From the NCBI GenBank assembly GCA_011089965.1, contig JAANAU010000004.1:82894-146893 (forward strand): a DNA stretch of 64,000 nucleotides. Reading direction: 5' to 3'. Source of the DNA: Magnetococcales bacterium. Lineage in GTDB: Bacteria; Pseudomonadota; Magnetococcia; Magnetococcales; Magnetaquicoccaceae. The notes beneath the pieces are model-generated. The model was not told where the DNA came from, made no database searches, and worked only from the letters and a program-made list of their open reading frames with translations. Each line of letters begins with the position of its first letter. The first letter of the stretch is position 1. Of the stretch, positions 1-8,283 are shown one piece after another. The translations under genes were made by a program, and so were the position numbers.

Positions 1-541
1 TGTCATGCACCAACACCATCCAGAACTCCTCACCCGTCAGGCGAATGAAACGCCAATGCAGCATGCGGCCCCCGTCCAACGGGGAGGGGAGGTCCACCGA
101 ACGACTGAAATCGCCGCGCAGCAGAAAATCTTCCAAAACCGGCTGCCCCAGACGATATCCCAAGGGTTTGCCCAGATCGCGCGACTCATCCAGACCCAGC
201 AACTGATGCGCACCCGGATTGAACCAGCAGATCGCCAAACGGTAATCCAGCAACACCACCCCTTCGGGCAAGGCATCCATGGCCATGCGCCAACGCCGGA
301 TCGCCACCTGCCAACGCTCCTGAAGCGGCACATCCTGGTCAAAGGCCAGACAAAAGGCCGGGGGTTCTTCCAGTTCCAACCGGATTGGGGGTGGATCACC
401 ACTCCAATGGCGCTGGACCAGATATCCCACCACCAGCAGCGGCGGAACCCAAACCACCCAATGGACATGATGGGCGCTCAGCCATACGGCAGGCGCACAT
501 GCCAACAGCACCATCCATGTCGCACCGGTTTTGAAAATCAT
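1..541 (-). CDS. phoR: Phosphate-regulon-type sensor histidine kinase, N-terminal part (cut by window edge)
   Basis: Only the first 180 residues are in the window; the frame is open to base 1. It starts at an ATG whose ATGA overlaps the phoB stop codon, the usual sign of translational coupling. The protein opens with two hydrophobic stretches (about residues 8-22 and 26-43, the second including VWVPPLLVVGYL), followed by a PAS-like segment containing MDALPEGVVLLDYRLAICWF. This order (membrane anchor, linker, PAS, then a kinase core expected outside the window) is that of PhoR. PhoR autophosphorylates under phosphate limitation and phosphorylates PhoB. The call rests mainly on the gene order phoB-phoR; the kinase core cannot be seen. 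Confidence 0.8.
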   Translation of the reverse strand, partial: MIFKTGATWMVLLACAPAVWLSAHHVHWVVWVPPLLVVGYLVQRHWSGDPPPIRLELEEPPAFCLAFDQDVPLQERWQVAIRRWRMAMDALPEGVVLLDYRLAICWFNPGAHQLLGLDESRDLGKPLGYRLGQPVLEDFLLRGDFSRSVDLPSPLDGGRMLHWRFIRLTGEEFWMVLVHD

Positions 542-1242
542 GGAGAGTGCCGGGCGGAAAACATGTACCCTGCACCCCGTACGGTTTGTAACAGGCGTTC
601 CTGACCAAACGGTTCCAACAGTTTGCGCAGTGAGCGGACATGCACATCAACCGTGCGATCCCCGACATGCACATGACGCCCCCACACCAGATCCAACAAC
701 TGATCCCGATGATAGACCCGATCCGGATGGGTGATGAAAAATCCGAGCAGTCGATACTCCATGGCACTGCACTTCAGCGGTGTGCCGCGACTGGAAATGG
801 CATGGCGGGAACGATCCAGAACCAACCCTTCAAACTCCACCAGATCTTCCAAAGAAGTTGGCTCCACGCGCCGCAATGCCACACGAATACGGGCAAGCAA
901 CTCCTTGGCGGAAAAAGGTTTGGTGATATAATCATCCGCACCCTGCTCCAGGCCGCTCACCTTGTCGTGTTCTTCCCCCTTGGCCGTCAGCATGATGACC
1001 GGAATGGAACGGGTGGACTCCTCTTTCTTGAGCAGCCGGAGGTATTCGATCCCGGAGACCCCTTTGAGCATCCAATCCAGAAGGATCAGATTGGGAGTGG
1101 CATGTCGCAACAACCCCTGAGCCTCCAGGACGCTGGCAGCCTCCAGGCTTTCAAACCCGGCATTGGCCAGAATCAGACAGATCGTGTCACGAATGGCGGA
1201 TTCGTCATCGACAATCAACACCTTGGAACGCAAAGCACCCAT
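538..1242 (-). CDS. phoB: PhoB-like OmpR-family response regulator
   Basis: A 234-residue two-domain regulator. The N-terminal receiver runs from VLIVDDESAIRD through the phospho-acceptor Asp in LILLDWMLKG and the Lys of DDYITKPF. The C-terminal winged helix (about 135-230) ends in GDRTVDVHVRSLRKLL and VRGAGYMF, as in PhoB. It is expected to bind Pho boxes and activate phosphate-scavenging genes. A GGAG ribosome site lies 7 nt before the ATG. It is followed with overlap by phoR and stands only 48 bp from the divergent CHASE kinase gene. The neighbouring phosphate uptake and polyphosphate genes support the assignment. Another OmpR-family regulator is possible but less likely. Confidence 0.9.
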   Translation of the reverse strand: MGALRSKVLIVDDESAIRDTICLILANAGFESLEAASVLEAQGLLRHATPNLILLDWMLKGVSGIEYLRLLKKEESTRSIPVIMLTAKGEEHDKVSGLEQGADDYITKPFSAKELLARIRVALRRVEPTSLEDLVEFEGLVLDRSRHAISSRGTPLKCSAMEYRLLGFFITHPDRVYHRDQLLDLVWGRHVHVGDRTVDVHVRSLRKLLEPFGQERLLQTVRGAGYMFSARHSP

Positions 1243-1290
1243 TGTTCATCTCCCCAATCAACCCGTAACATCCTGCTCCCAATTGCGCCC

Positions 1291-3462
1291 ATGCCCATCC
1301 CTGATGCGACCTTCTCCTCCAAGCCTGCTCCATTGCCCAGCCCACGGTTGCCAGAACCCCAGGATTTCTCGATCACGCTCCTGTTGACAGGTGTGGTCGG
1401 GGTACTCTTGTCGTTGGCTGTTTTTTTCAGTGTGCGCACCCAGGTCGCGCTGCAACTCAAACAGGAGTTTGAATGGGTGGCCCAGGATCGCCATCGGGCG
1501 GTCCAGAAAGGTTTGGAATCGGCCCTGGGTGCCATCCACGAAATGCACGATCTGTTGCTCTCTTCTCCGCAGATTCAGGTGCAGGCGTTTTTGCGCGTGG
1601 CCGCCCTGGTACGAACCCGCTATCCCGAAGTGGAAGCCTTGCAATGGGTCGCCTGGGAAAAACTGCCGGCACCCTCTGGCAATGAACAGGCCGTGACCAC
1701 CTACCAGGAACCGGCCCATGCTGCGCTGTTCCCCATTGGGTACGACCACTTTGCCGACCACGGGCAACGCAAGTTTCTCGAAGAGGCGCGGGATACCGGG
1801 CAATTGACCATCAGTGGCCGCATCTCTCTGGCTGCGGACAATCCCCGCAAGAGAGGATTCCTCGCGGCCCAGGCGGTCTATCGACCAGGAGCGCCGCTGA
1901 CCACGGTTTTTGAACGCCACCATGCCCTGATGGGTTTTGTGATCGGCATCTTCCGCTTTGAGAATCTGGCCGAAGAGGCCATTGCCCTGTTGGAACCGCG
2001 CGGCGTGGAATGCATGATTCTGGATGATCAGGCTGCGGAAGAAGAGCGGTTTCTGCACTTCTACACCTCGCGTCTGACCTCCTCGCCCTATACGTTTCAG
2101 CACGCTTATGAATGGCAGTTGTGGATGAGCCATCCGGATCCGAAGCTGACGGCCCATACCCGGCTGGGCAACCGCAACTGGTCGATCACCTGTTCGCAAA
2201 CCCCCCAGTTCCGTTCGGCGGAGTGGTTCACACGCGGTCACTGGGCGGCGCTTGGGGTGGGTCTGCTGCTGACGGCATTGCTCACCCACCATCTGTGGCG
2301 CATCCGCCGGGAACTGGCGATCCGCACCCGCATGGCTGCCCAGATGGCTGAGTCGGAACGGTTGTTGAGCGTGCTGTTTCACCGTTCTCCGGACATCATC
2401 CGTCTGATCAACCAACAGGGTCGTGAACTGCTGGTCAACCGCACCCCGGCAGCCGGTGAGGAGTCGGATCCGACCGATCCCACGACTCCGGCCAGCCCTG
2501 AATTTCAACTGGAGTATCAACAGGCGTTGAAGCAGGCGTTCACCCAACAGATCGCAGTCCATCTGCACCACCGGGCCAAAAGCGATCTGTGGTGGGAGAT
2601 ACGCATAGTCCCCTTGCACGAAGAGACCGGCACCCCGGCAGCCATGGTGGTGGCCACCGACATCTCCGAAAACAAGATGCTCGAAGAGCAGGCTGGCAAG
2701 AATGCCCGACTGGCGTCCTTGGGCCTGATGGCCGCAGGGGTGGCCCACGAGATCAACAACCCGAACAATTCGATCTATTACAATGCCACCCTGCTGGACG
2801 AGGCGTGGAAAACGGTCAAACCGATTCTCGACGAATACTGGCGGGAAAATGGCGACTTTGCCATCTCCGGCCTCTCCTATGCCGAAATGGGGGAGAAGAT
2901 CCCGCAGATCATTGGCTGGATCATCGACAATACCGAACGGATCAAGAAGATCGTCGAGCTTCTGAAAAGCCTGGTGCGCGACGAGGCCCAGCCGGGAAAA
3001 ATCCCGATCTTCTGGCATCAGGTGGCCCAGGGCACCTTGCTGTTGCTGAACAATACCATACAGAAACATACCGAACGGTTCAGCGCCCGCATTCCCGCTG
3101 ATCTGCCGCCGGTACTGGGTCATCCCCAGCAACTGGAACAGGTGCTGATCAACGTGATCGTCAATGCCCTGCAAGCCTTGCCGGATCGCTCCCATGGGGT
3201 CCAACTGGAAGCCGCCCTTGACGAAAGCGGACGGGAAGTGATCCTGATCGTGCGCGATGAGGGCAAGGGGATCCACCCGACCCATCTGGAAAAGATCACG
3301 GAACCGTTCTTCACCACCCGCCTGGAAAAGGGGGGCACAGGTTTGGGACTTTCCATTTCGGCCACAATCATCAAAAATCTTGGAGGCCGGTTGCGCTTTG
3401 AATCGGTGCTGAATCACGGAACGTCGGTGTTCATCCATTTGCCCTGTGCAGGAGATGCCTGA
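1291..3462 (+). CDS. CHASE-domain membrane sensor histidine kinase
   Basis: A 723-residue sensor kinase. A transmembrane helix (about 28-50) is followed by a CHASE extracytoplasmic domain (about 55-300, including RTRYPEVEALQWVAWE), a second helix (about 315-335), a PAS segment (about 345-460), a HisKA box with His486 (GVAHEINNPNN), and an HATPase domain with a GTGLGLSIS glycine box near the C-terminus. CHASE domains bind small extracellular ligands; the ligand here is unknown. The stop abuts the ATG of the NtrC-type regulator, so this is its cognate kinase. The start is the first ATG after the divergent phoB start; no good ribosome site precedes it, so the start is uncertain. Confidence 0.88.
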   Translation: MPIPDATFSSKPAPLPSPRLPEPQDFSITLLLTGVVGVLLSLAVFFSVRTQVALQLKQEFEWVAQDRHRAVQKGLESALGAIHEMHDLLLSSPQIQVQAFLRVAALVRTRYPEVEALQWVAWEKLPAPSGNEQAVTTYQEPAHAALFPIGYDHFADHGQRKFLEEARDTGQLTISGRISLAADNPRKRGFLAAQAVYRPGAPLTTVFERHHALMGFVIGIFRFENLAEEAIALLEPRGVECMILDDQAAEEERFLHFYTSRLTSSPYTFQHAYEWQLWMSHPDPKLTAHTRLGNRNWSITCSQTPQFRSAEWFTRGHWAALGVGLLLTALLTHHLWRIRRELAIRTRMAAQMAESERLLSVLFHRSPDIIRLINQQGRELLVNRTPAAGEESDPTDPTTPASPEFQLEYQQALKQAFTQQIAVHLHHRAKSDLWWEIRIVPLHEETGTPAAMVVATDISENKMLEEQAGKNARLASLGLMAAGVAHEINNPNNSIYYNATLLDEAWKTVKPILDEYWRENGDFAISGLSYAEMGEKIPQIIGWIIDNTERIKKIVELLKSLVRDEAQPGKIPIFWHQVAQGTLLLLNNTIQKHTERFSARIPADLPPVLGHPQQLEQVLINVIVNALQALPDRSHGVQLEAALDESGREVILIVRDEGKGIHPTHLEKITEPFFTTRLEKGGTGLGLSISATIIKNLGGRLRFESVLNHGTSVFIHLPCAGDA

Positions 3463-4923
3463 ATGAACGATGGACAACTCACGGGTATGCCACCGGTCTT
3501 TCTGGTGGATGACGAGGCCCATGTACTCAACAGTCTGAGTCTGTTTCTGCGCGGTTCCGGGATCAAGGAGGTGGTCACGGTGCAAGAGAGCCGTGATCTG
3601 CTCCCGATGATGCTGCGCCAAAAGGCCATGACCGTGATTCTGGATCTGTTCATGCCCAACGTTTCGGGGATCGAACTGTTGCCCGAGATCATCCGTCACT
3701 TTCCCGAGGTTCCGGTGGTGGTGGTCACGGCCTCCCAGGAGGTGGAGACAGCGGTCACCTGCATGCGCGAAGGGGCGTTCGACTATCTGGTCAAACCCGT
3801 GGAGAAGACCCGGTTCGTCACCAGCGTTCGTCGGGCCGTGGACACCTTTTTGTTGCGTCAGGAGGTACATGCCCTTAAAAGCTATCTGATTCACGGCGGT
3901 CTGAACCATCGTGAAGCCTTCAACCGCATTCTGACCAACTCCAGCCAGATGAAGGGGATCTTTCAATACATCGAGGCCGTGGCTGGCAGTGGCGAGACCA
4001 TTCTGATCACCGGCGAGACCGGAGTGGGCAAAGGGTTGCTCGCAGAGGCTGCCCATGGTGTCAGCGGACGCACCGGCCATTTCATTTCGTTGAATGTGGC
4101 TGGTCTGGATGACACCCTGTTCTCCGACACCCTGTTTGGTCATCGCAAGGGGGCCTTTTCCGGGGCAGACAGCAACCGGGAGGGGTTGGTGGCCCGGGCA
4201 GCAGGCGGCACGCTGTTTCTGGATGAAATCGGCGATCTCAAGGCTGCTTCCCAGGTCAAGCTGTTGCGGCTGTTGCAGGAGCAGAGCTACTACCCGCTCG
4301 GTTCCGATGTCCCCAAGTTGAGCAGTGCCCGCATCGTGGCAGCCACCAACAACGATCTGCGCAAGATGGTGGCCAACGGCGAATTTCGTCAGGATCTCTA
4401 CTACCGGCTCAACGCCCATCGGGTGGAGATCCCGCCCCTGCGCGAGCGACCCGAGGACATCCCTCTGTTGTTGGGATATTTCACCCAGGATGCGGCCCGC
4501 GCCATGAACAAGGCGGTCCCCAACACCCCCTCGCAACTGCTGACGCTGCTGGCAGCCCATCCCTTTCCTGGCAATGTGCGCGAGCTGCGCGCTTTGGTTT
4601 TTGATGCCGTGGCCCGCCATCCGGGAGGTCCGACTCTTTCCATGGAGAGTTTTCACCAGGCCATTCGCAACCACCACCAGCCGACGGTCACACCCATTGA
4701 ACGGGCCTCCCACGATTCCGCAGCGGGCAATCCGTTCGGACTTTTCTCTTCCGGCCAATTTCCCACGCTCAAAGAGGGGATCGATGCCATGGTGCATGAA
4801 GCCATGCGGAGGGCCAACAACAATCAGGGCATTGCGGCGACCCTGTTGGGGATCACACGCCAATCCTTGAATCGACGACTGATCAATATGCGCGCGAAAC
4901 AAGCGGTCCTCGATCTGGAATAA
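3463..4923 (+). CDS. NtrC-family sigma-54-dependent response regulator
   Basis: A 486-residue activator. The receiver domain (1-125) has the acceptor Asp61 in VILDLFMPN and Lys in YLVKPVEK. The AAA+ domain (about 155-385) has Walker A GETGVGKG near residue 184, the sigma-54 contact loop GAFSGAD near 230, Walker B GGTLFLDEIGD, and arginine-finger sequence FRQDLYYRLN. A Fis-type helix-turn-helix lies near 452-478 (NNQGIAATLLGITRQSLNRR). GAFSGA instead of the canonical GAFTGA is a tolerated variant. It remodels sigma-54 RNA polymerase from upstream sites. Directly downstream lie a motif-rich intergenic region and a sigma-54-like promoter before the phosphate uptake genes, its most likely target. 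Confidence 0.92.
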   Translation: MNDGQLTGMPPVFLVDDEAHVLNSLSLFLRGSGIKEVVTVQESRDLLPMMLRQKAMTVILDLFMPNVSGIELLPEIIRHFPEVPVVVVTASQEVETAVTCMREGAFDYLVKPVEKTRFVTSVRRAVDTFLLRQEVHALKSYLIHGGLNHREAFNRILTNSSQMKGIFQYIEAVAGSGETILITGETGVGKGLLAEAAHGVSGRTGHFISLNVAGLDDTLFSDTLFGHRKGAFSGADSNREGLVARAAGGTLFLDEIGDLKAASQVKLLRLLQEQSYYPLGSDVPKLSSARIVAATNNDLRKMVANGEFRQDLYYRLNAHRVEIPPLRERPEDIPLLLGYFTQDAARAMNKAVPNTPSQLLTLLAAHPFPGNVRELRALVFDAVARHPGGPTLSMESFHQAIRNHHQPTVTPIERASHDSAAGNPFGLFSSGQFPTLKEGIDAMVHEAMRRANNNQGIAATLLGITRQSLNRRLINMRAKQAVLDLE

Positions 4924-4929
4924 TTTAGT

Positions 4930-5418
4930 GGAGGGTGCAGCATTTGCTGCATACTATATCATTCCGCTGCACCATTGCCAACCAGAAAGATCAATTTTAG
5001 TGTGTTTTTTTTGCACCCCTTCACAAAAGAGTCGCGCAGTATGCAGTATTTTTTTCTTAAGAATATTATAATATGCTAATTTATAAACAATGACAAGCAG
5101 TTCCTGTCATGTTCGCATTGACATATATATGGAAATATAAATATATACCGCCCACGCCTTCCGTCTCTGTCGCGCAGAAAAATGAGGGCGCAGCAATTGC
5201 TGCATTGTGGCGATTTGCTGCACCATCCCCATCACCTCTGCAAGACCTGCACACACAAGCCCCATTGACACCACCAAACCAAGCATTTACGCCAAACCGC
5301 ACCGTTTTCTTAGTAGAATATTGGGCTGCACCCAAACCCTGCTTTTGCTGCAATCCAACGAACAGCAGCCAACCGGCTGCCAAATCGATTATCGCAAGCA
5401 AATTACGCTGCACCCTCC
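4930..5418. repeat. Dispersed GCTGCA/TGCACC motif array bounded by a 12-bp inverted repeat
   Basis: GCTGCA occurs seven times, at 4946, 4966, 5199, 5217, 5335, 5347 and 5407; chance predicts about 0.2 in this length. Four are GCTGCACC. Two occurrences sit in palindromes: TGCAGCA-TT-TGCTGCA at 4936-4951 and GCAGCAATTGCTGC at 5190-5203. The outermost copies form a perfect 12-bp inverted repeat, GGAGGGTGCAGC at 4930-4941 and GCTGCACCCTCC at 5407-5418. TGCACC is the known half-site of NtrC-type activators (TGCACC-N5-GGTGCA), so these may be enhancer sites. A small transposon remnant with terminal repeats is the alternative; no clear target duplication is visible. Confidence 0.6.
5118..5147 (+). 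promoter_or_regulatory. Sigma-70-like promoter inside the AT-rich region
   Basis: TTGACA at 5118-5123 is followed after 17-18 nt by an AT-rich -10 (ATATAT/TATATA around 5141-5147). CTGTCAT at 5104-5110 just upstream resembles a PhoB half-site, but the spacing to the next similar element does not fit a full Pho box. Transcription from here would give a leader of about 420 nt before the DUF47 gene, or a small RNA. Confidence 0.35.
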
Positions 5419-5489
5419 CTTATGGCACAACAAACCACAACCCCATGTTAACAAATTGATAATGAATGAGAAAAATTCTTTGTACAGTG

Positions 5490-5505
5490 TGGCAGGGTTC
5501 TTGTA
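5490..5505 (+). promoter_or_regulatory. Sigma-54-like promoter for the DUF47-PiT operon
   Basis: TGGCAG-GGTTC-TTGTA matches the -24/-12 pattern TGGCAC-N5-TTGCA with correct spacing and an intact -24 GG, but with GT instead of the usual GC at -12. It lies about 67 bp upstream of the first DUF47 start, and downstream of both the gene for an NtrC-family activator and its candidate binding sites. The imperfect -12 keeps confidence moderate. Confidence 0.5.
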
Positions 5506-5571
5506 ATGTTAAGAATCCATTAAGAAGCCAAACAGCTCTTACACAACAAACCCAGTGGGTGCGTCCAAACC

Positions 5572-6258
5572 ATGCCGAATCAATCTTTCCTCCTGTTCGG
5601 AAAGAGCATGAACCTGGAAAAACAGATCGAGGAGTTTCTGAATCTGCTTTCCGAGGCCAACATCCTGTTTCGGGGAGGGGTGGGACTCTATCTGGAAGAA
5701 AACGCCCATGGAGAGCGGTTCCAGTCGCGATTGCAGCAGCTCCAACTGCATGAGCGGGAACTCGACATCTTGAGCCGCTTCATCGAAGCCCATCTGCGCG
5801 CCCAGCCGATTGTTCCGGAGCTGCGCGGCGATGTGCTGCAACTGCTGGAACAGTTGAGCCGCCTGCAACGATTGCTGGCGAAAAACCTGGAAGAGTTCGA
5901 GGCAGAATGCCCCAACATCCCGACGGAAATGCATGGCCGCTTCAACGAACTGTGCCACTTCGTCTCCATGGCCGTCGGAACCTGTGTCGAGGCTGGACAC
6001 ATCTTTTTCCACGAAACGGAAAAAGTGGGGGAGTATCTGAGCAAGGTGGCTTTTTACGAAAAAGAGGCCGACAAACGGGTACTGGGATTGGTCAAGTCGA
6101 CCTTTTCCCATCCCAACCTCTCTTTGGCAGAAAAAATCCACATCCGCCGGTTTGTCGACAAGGTGGATGAACCCGCCAACAAGGCGGAAGAGATCGCGGC
6201 ATGGTTGGCCATCTTCTTTCTGAAGAGGGCACCGTTGTACCCGGTAATCAGTCAATAA
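5572..6258 (+). CDS. DUF47/PhoU-like protein, first of two
   Basis: A 228-residue, mostly helical cytoplasmic protein with charged heptad-like segments such as EKQIEEFLNLLSEANILF and RGDVLQLLEQLSRLQRLL, and a PhoU-like acidic helix near FYEKEADKRVLGLVKS. DUF47 proteins share the PhoU fold and are commonly encoded beside PiT permeases, whose activity they are thought to modulate. It is the first gene of a likely DUF47-DUF47-pit operon, downstream of the motif-rich region. It is clearly different in sequence from the second DUF47 protein and is a divergent family member, so the family assignment leans on context as well as fold pattern. Confidence 0.75.
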   Translation: MPNQSFLLFGKSMNLEKQIEEFLNLLSEANILFRGGVGLYLEENAHGERFQSRLQQLQLHERELDILSRFIEAHLRAQPIVPELRGDVLQLLEQLSRLQRLLAKNLEEFEAECPNIPTEMHGRFNELCHFVSMAVGTCVEAGHIFFHETEKVGEYLSKVAFYEKEADKRVLGLVKSTFSHPNLSLAEKIHIRRFVDKVDEPANKAEEIAAWLAIFFLKRAPLYPVISQ

Positions 6259-6282
6259 CAACAAACAACAAACAACAAACAA
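6258..6282 (+). repeat. ACAACAA heptanucleotide tandem repeat between the two DUF47 genes
   Basis: About 3.6 copies of the 7-nt unit ACAACAA begin at the last base of the first DUF47 stop codon and end just before the AGGAG ribosome site of the next gene. CA-repeat leaders are unstructured in RNA and can aid ribosome loading. Copy-number change here would alter spacing, but not a reading frame. Confidence 0.85.
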
Positions 6283-6299
6283 TCGCAGGAGAAAAAATC

Positions 6300-6989
6300 A
6301 TGGGCGGATCCAGCACTTCCTTTTCCAAACTCACCAACCGCGTCTTCCCCCGCATGCCCAACTTCTACGGGCTGATCCTCGAACAGTGTGAACTGGCCAA
6401 TCAGGCTGCGGCTCTGCTCGAAGAGTATGTCCAAACCGGCAACAAATCCCGCGCCGATCAGATCCTGAAACTGGAGCAGGACTCCGATACGTTGCGACAC
6501 CGCAACCTGGATGTCCTGAAAAGCGCCTTCGCCACCCCCATGGACCGCGAAGACATCTATCGCGCCTACATGACCGTGGACTGCATCATCGCCTATGCCC
6601 ACAACATCGTCTCCGGCATGGATACCCTGGGCATCAAAACCGACAAACACATCACCGACATGACCGCTGCCCTGCGCAATGCCGTCGAAACCCTGAGCGC
6701 CGGTTACAAAAAACTCTCCACCTCCCCGGCAGATGCGGACAAGGATGCCCAACTGGTCGGTCAGGCGCGCAAAAACATCGAAAAAGTCTTCCGTACCGCC
6801 ACTTCCGAACTGTTCCAAAACGAAAGATACACCGAAGCCCATCCGAACGGCACTGCTGACACCCAAACCGTCAACTACATCCTCGACATCTTCAGACGCC
6901 GGGAGATCTATCGCCACCTGTTCGATGCCGCCATCGACATGGGCAATGCCGGCAAAGTGCTGCACGATATCGTGGTTCAGGTCGCCTGA
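6300..6989 (+). CDS. DUF47/PhoU-like phosphate transport regulator, second of two
   Basis: A 229-residue helical protein of the DUF47 family, with typical features: an N-terminal FYGLILEQCELANQAAALLEEYV helix, the acidic LKLEQDSDTLRHRNLDVLKSAF segment (PhoU-like metal-binding ExxxD/E spacing), and a REDIYRAYMTVDCIIAYAHNI helix. The start at 6300 follows AGGAG by 7 nt; an upstream in-frame start would overlap the first DUF47 gene and lacks a ribosome site. It precedes pit by 108 bp. Family knowledge says DUF47 partners act with PiT permeases in phosphate homeostasis. Confidence 0.85.
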   Translation: MGGSSTSFSKLTNRVFPRMPNFYGLILEQCELANQAAALLEEYVQTGNKSRADQILKLEQDSDTLRHRNLDVLKSAFATPMDREDIYRAYMTVDCIIAYAHNIVSGMDTLGIKTDKHITDMTAALRNAVETLSAGYKKLSTSPADADKDAQLVGQARKNIEKVFRTATSELFQNERYTEAHPNGTADTQTVNYILDIFRRREIYRHLFDAAIDMGNAGKVLHDIVVQVA

Positions 6990-7097
6990 TCCGCACCATC
7001 CAGAGGTTGGTCACAGCCAAGGCTTTGAGGCTGGCCAACCTCATACAAAACTATAAGCATCGAATCGCCTAAACAAAGGGAGCAATCAGACAGAAAG

Positions 7098-8141
7098 ATG
7101 GACGCAAACTTTATTACTGTCATGATGTGGACGACTATTATTGTTGTTCTCATCTTTGATTATACAAACGGTTTCCACGATGCTTCCAATATCATCGGCA
7201 GCATCATCGCCTCGCGCGCCATGACCCCGATCCAGTCCGTGATCGTGGTCGCCACCTTTGAACTGCTCGGCCCACTGCTGGCCGGAACCGCCGTGGCCAA
7301 CACCATCGGCAAATTCATCACCTTCAACGATATCCCAGCCAACATCTCCATTGTCGTGGTGCTGTGGGGCATGTTCGGAGCCATCTTCTGGAACCTGCTC
7401 ACCTGGTGGTTCGGTCTCCCCTCCTCCTCCTCCCATGCGCTGGTGGGTGGCCTGATCGGGGCCGTGGTCGTGGCAGCCGGGGCAGATCATGTGGTGTGGG
7501 GCTTTGCCAAATTCTGGTCAACCGGCAAACTCGAAGGGGTGGCCAAGGTGGTGCTCTCGCTGATCATCTCCCCGATTCTCGGCTTTGTCTTCGGTTACAT
7601 GTTCAATTCCCTGGTTGGCTTCATGTTGCGTGGTGCCACCCCAAAAGCCAACAACTGGCTCAAACGGTTCCAATACATCAGCGCCGCCAGCCTGGCCTTC
7701 TCCCACGGCTCCAATGATGCCCAGAAAAGCATGGGAATCGTCACCCTTTGCCTGGTTCTTGGCGGCGCGATGCAAAAATTCGAGGTGCCGTTCTGGGTGG
7801 TCATGGCCTGCGCCCTCTGCATCACCCTGGGGATCCTTTCCGGCGGCTGGCGCATCGTGCGCACCATCGGCTTCGGCATCTACAAGGTGCGTCCGCAACA
7901 CGCCTTCTCCGCCCAACTCACGGCAGGCACCCTGATCTTCGGGGCCGCCATCTGGGGCGCTCCGGTCTCCACCACCCACATCGCCTCCACCGCCATCATG
8001 GGTGTGGGCAGCTCGGACCGGCCCAAAGCCGTCCGGTGGGCCAAGGCATCGGAAATCGTCAGCACCTGGATCATCACCATCCCCGGATCCGGCGCAGTCT
8101 CTGCCCTGACCTACTGGATCTTCGCCACTCTGGCCTACTGA
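7098..8141 (+). CDS. pit: PiT-family inorganic phosphate permease
   Basis: A 347-residue integral membrane protein with about ten hydrophobic segments and the duplicated PiT signature: NGFHDASNIIGS near residue 25 and SHGSNDAQKSMG near 200. Phosphate (as a metal-phosphate complex) is imported by proton symport. The final segment TTHIASTAIMGVGS also fits the family. It is encoded with two DUF47 regulators upstream and a polyphosphate kinase downstream, suggesting a pathway from uptake to storage. The length is in the short bacterial PiT range. An AAGGGAG ribosome site lies upstream of the ATG. Confidence 0.93.
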   Translation: MDANFITVMMWTTIIVVLIFDYTNGFHDASNIIGSIIASRAMTPIQSVIVVATFELLGPLLAGTAVANTIGKFITFNDIPANISIVVVLWGMFGAIFWNLLTWWFGLPSSSSHALVGGLIGAVVVAAGADHVVWGFAKFWSTGKLEGVAKVVLSLIISPILGFVFGYMFNSLVGFMLRGATPKANNWLKRFQYISAASLAFSHGSNDAQKSMGIVTLCLVLGGAMQKFEVPFWVVMACALCITLGILSGGWRIVRTIGFGIYKVRPQHAFSAQLTAGTLIFGAAIWGAPVSTTHIASTAIMGVGSSDRPKAVRWAKASEIVSTWIITIPGSGAVSALTYWIFATLAY

Positions 8142-8161
8142 TTCTTCGCACTCTTTACCAA

Positions 8162-8188
8162 GGTGGAGGCGTTCTGTCCGCCTCCACC
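8162..8188. terminator. GC-rich hairpin after pit
   Basis: GGTGGAGGC and GCCTCCACC form a perfect 9-bp stem with a 9-nt loop, 20 bp after the pit stop. No U-tract follows on the plus strand (ATCCCAC then A-rich), so it may be a weak terminator or an mRNA-stabilising hairpin that lowers expression of ppk2. Confidence 0.5.
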
Positions 8189-8283
8189 AATCCCACAAAA
8201 AAAACATGGCCATTTCGCATGACAACTGCTACAATTCGGCCCGGAAATTTGTTCACCCCTTTTTTGCCATGGGAGACCGCCCT

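Larger units (their letters stand above)
4924..5571. other. 648-bp AT-rich intergenic region without a convincing gene
   Basis: This is the longest non-coding stretch in the window and is visibly more AT-rich than its surroundings. Open frames on both strands here have no family resemblance, no ribosome sites and atypical codon use. It holds the GCTGCA/TGCACC motif array, a sigma-70-like promoter at 5118-5147, and a sigma-54-like promoter at 5490-5505. It separates the NtrC-type activator from the phosphate uptake genes, so a regulatory role is the simplest reading. Confidence 0.7.

Noticed and set aside
1258..4902. A 1214-codon open frame on the minus strand opposite the CHASE kinase and NtrC-type regulator
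   Set aside because: The plus-strand genes have clear domains and coupling. The opposite frame has no recognisable motif and follows from the third-position codon bias of the real genes.
5104..5124. Possible Pho box (CTGTCAT ... TTGACAT) upstream of the DUF47 genes
   Set aside because: The second half matches only 5 of 7 bases and lies 14 bp, not 11 bp, after the first, so it is not a convincing PhoB site.
5081..5506. Several 95-116-codon frames in the AT-rich intergenic region
   Set aside because: Low-complexity, Thr/Pro-rich products, no ribosome sites and mutually overlapping frames; the motif array explains the sequence better.
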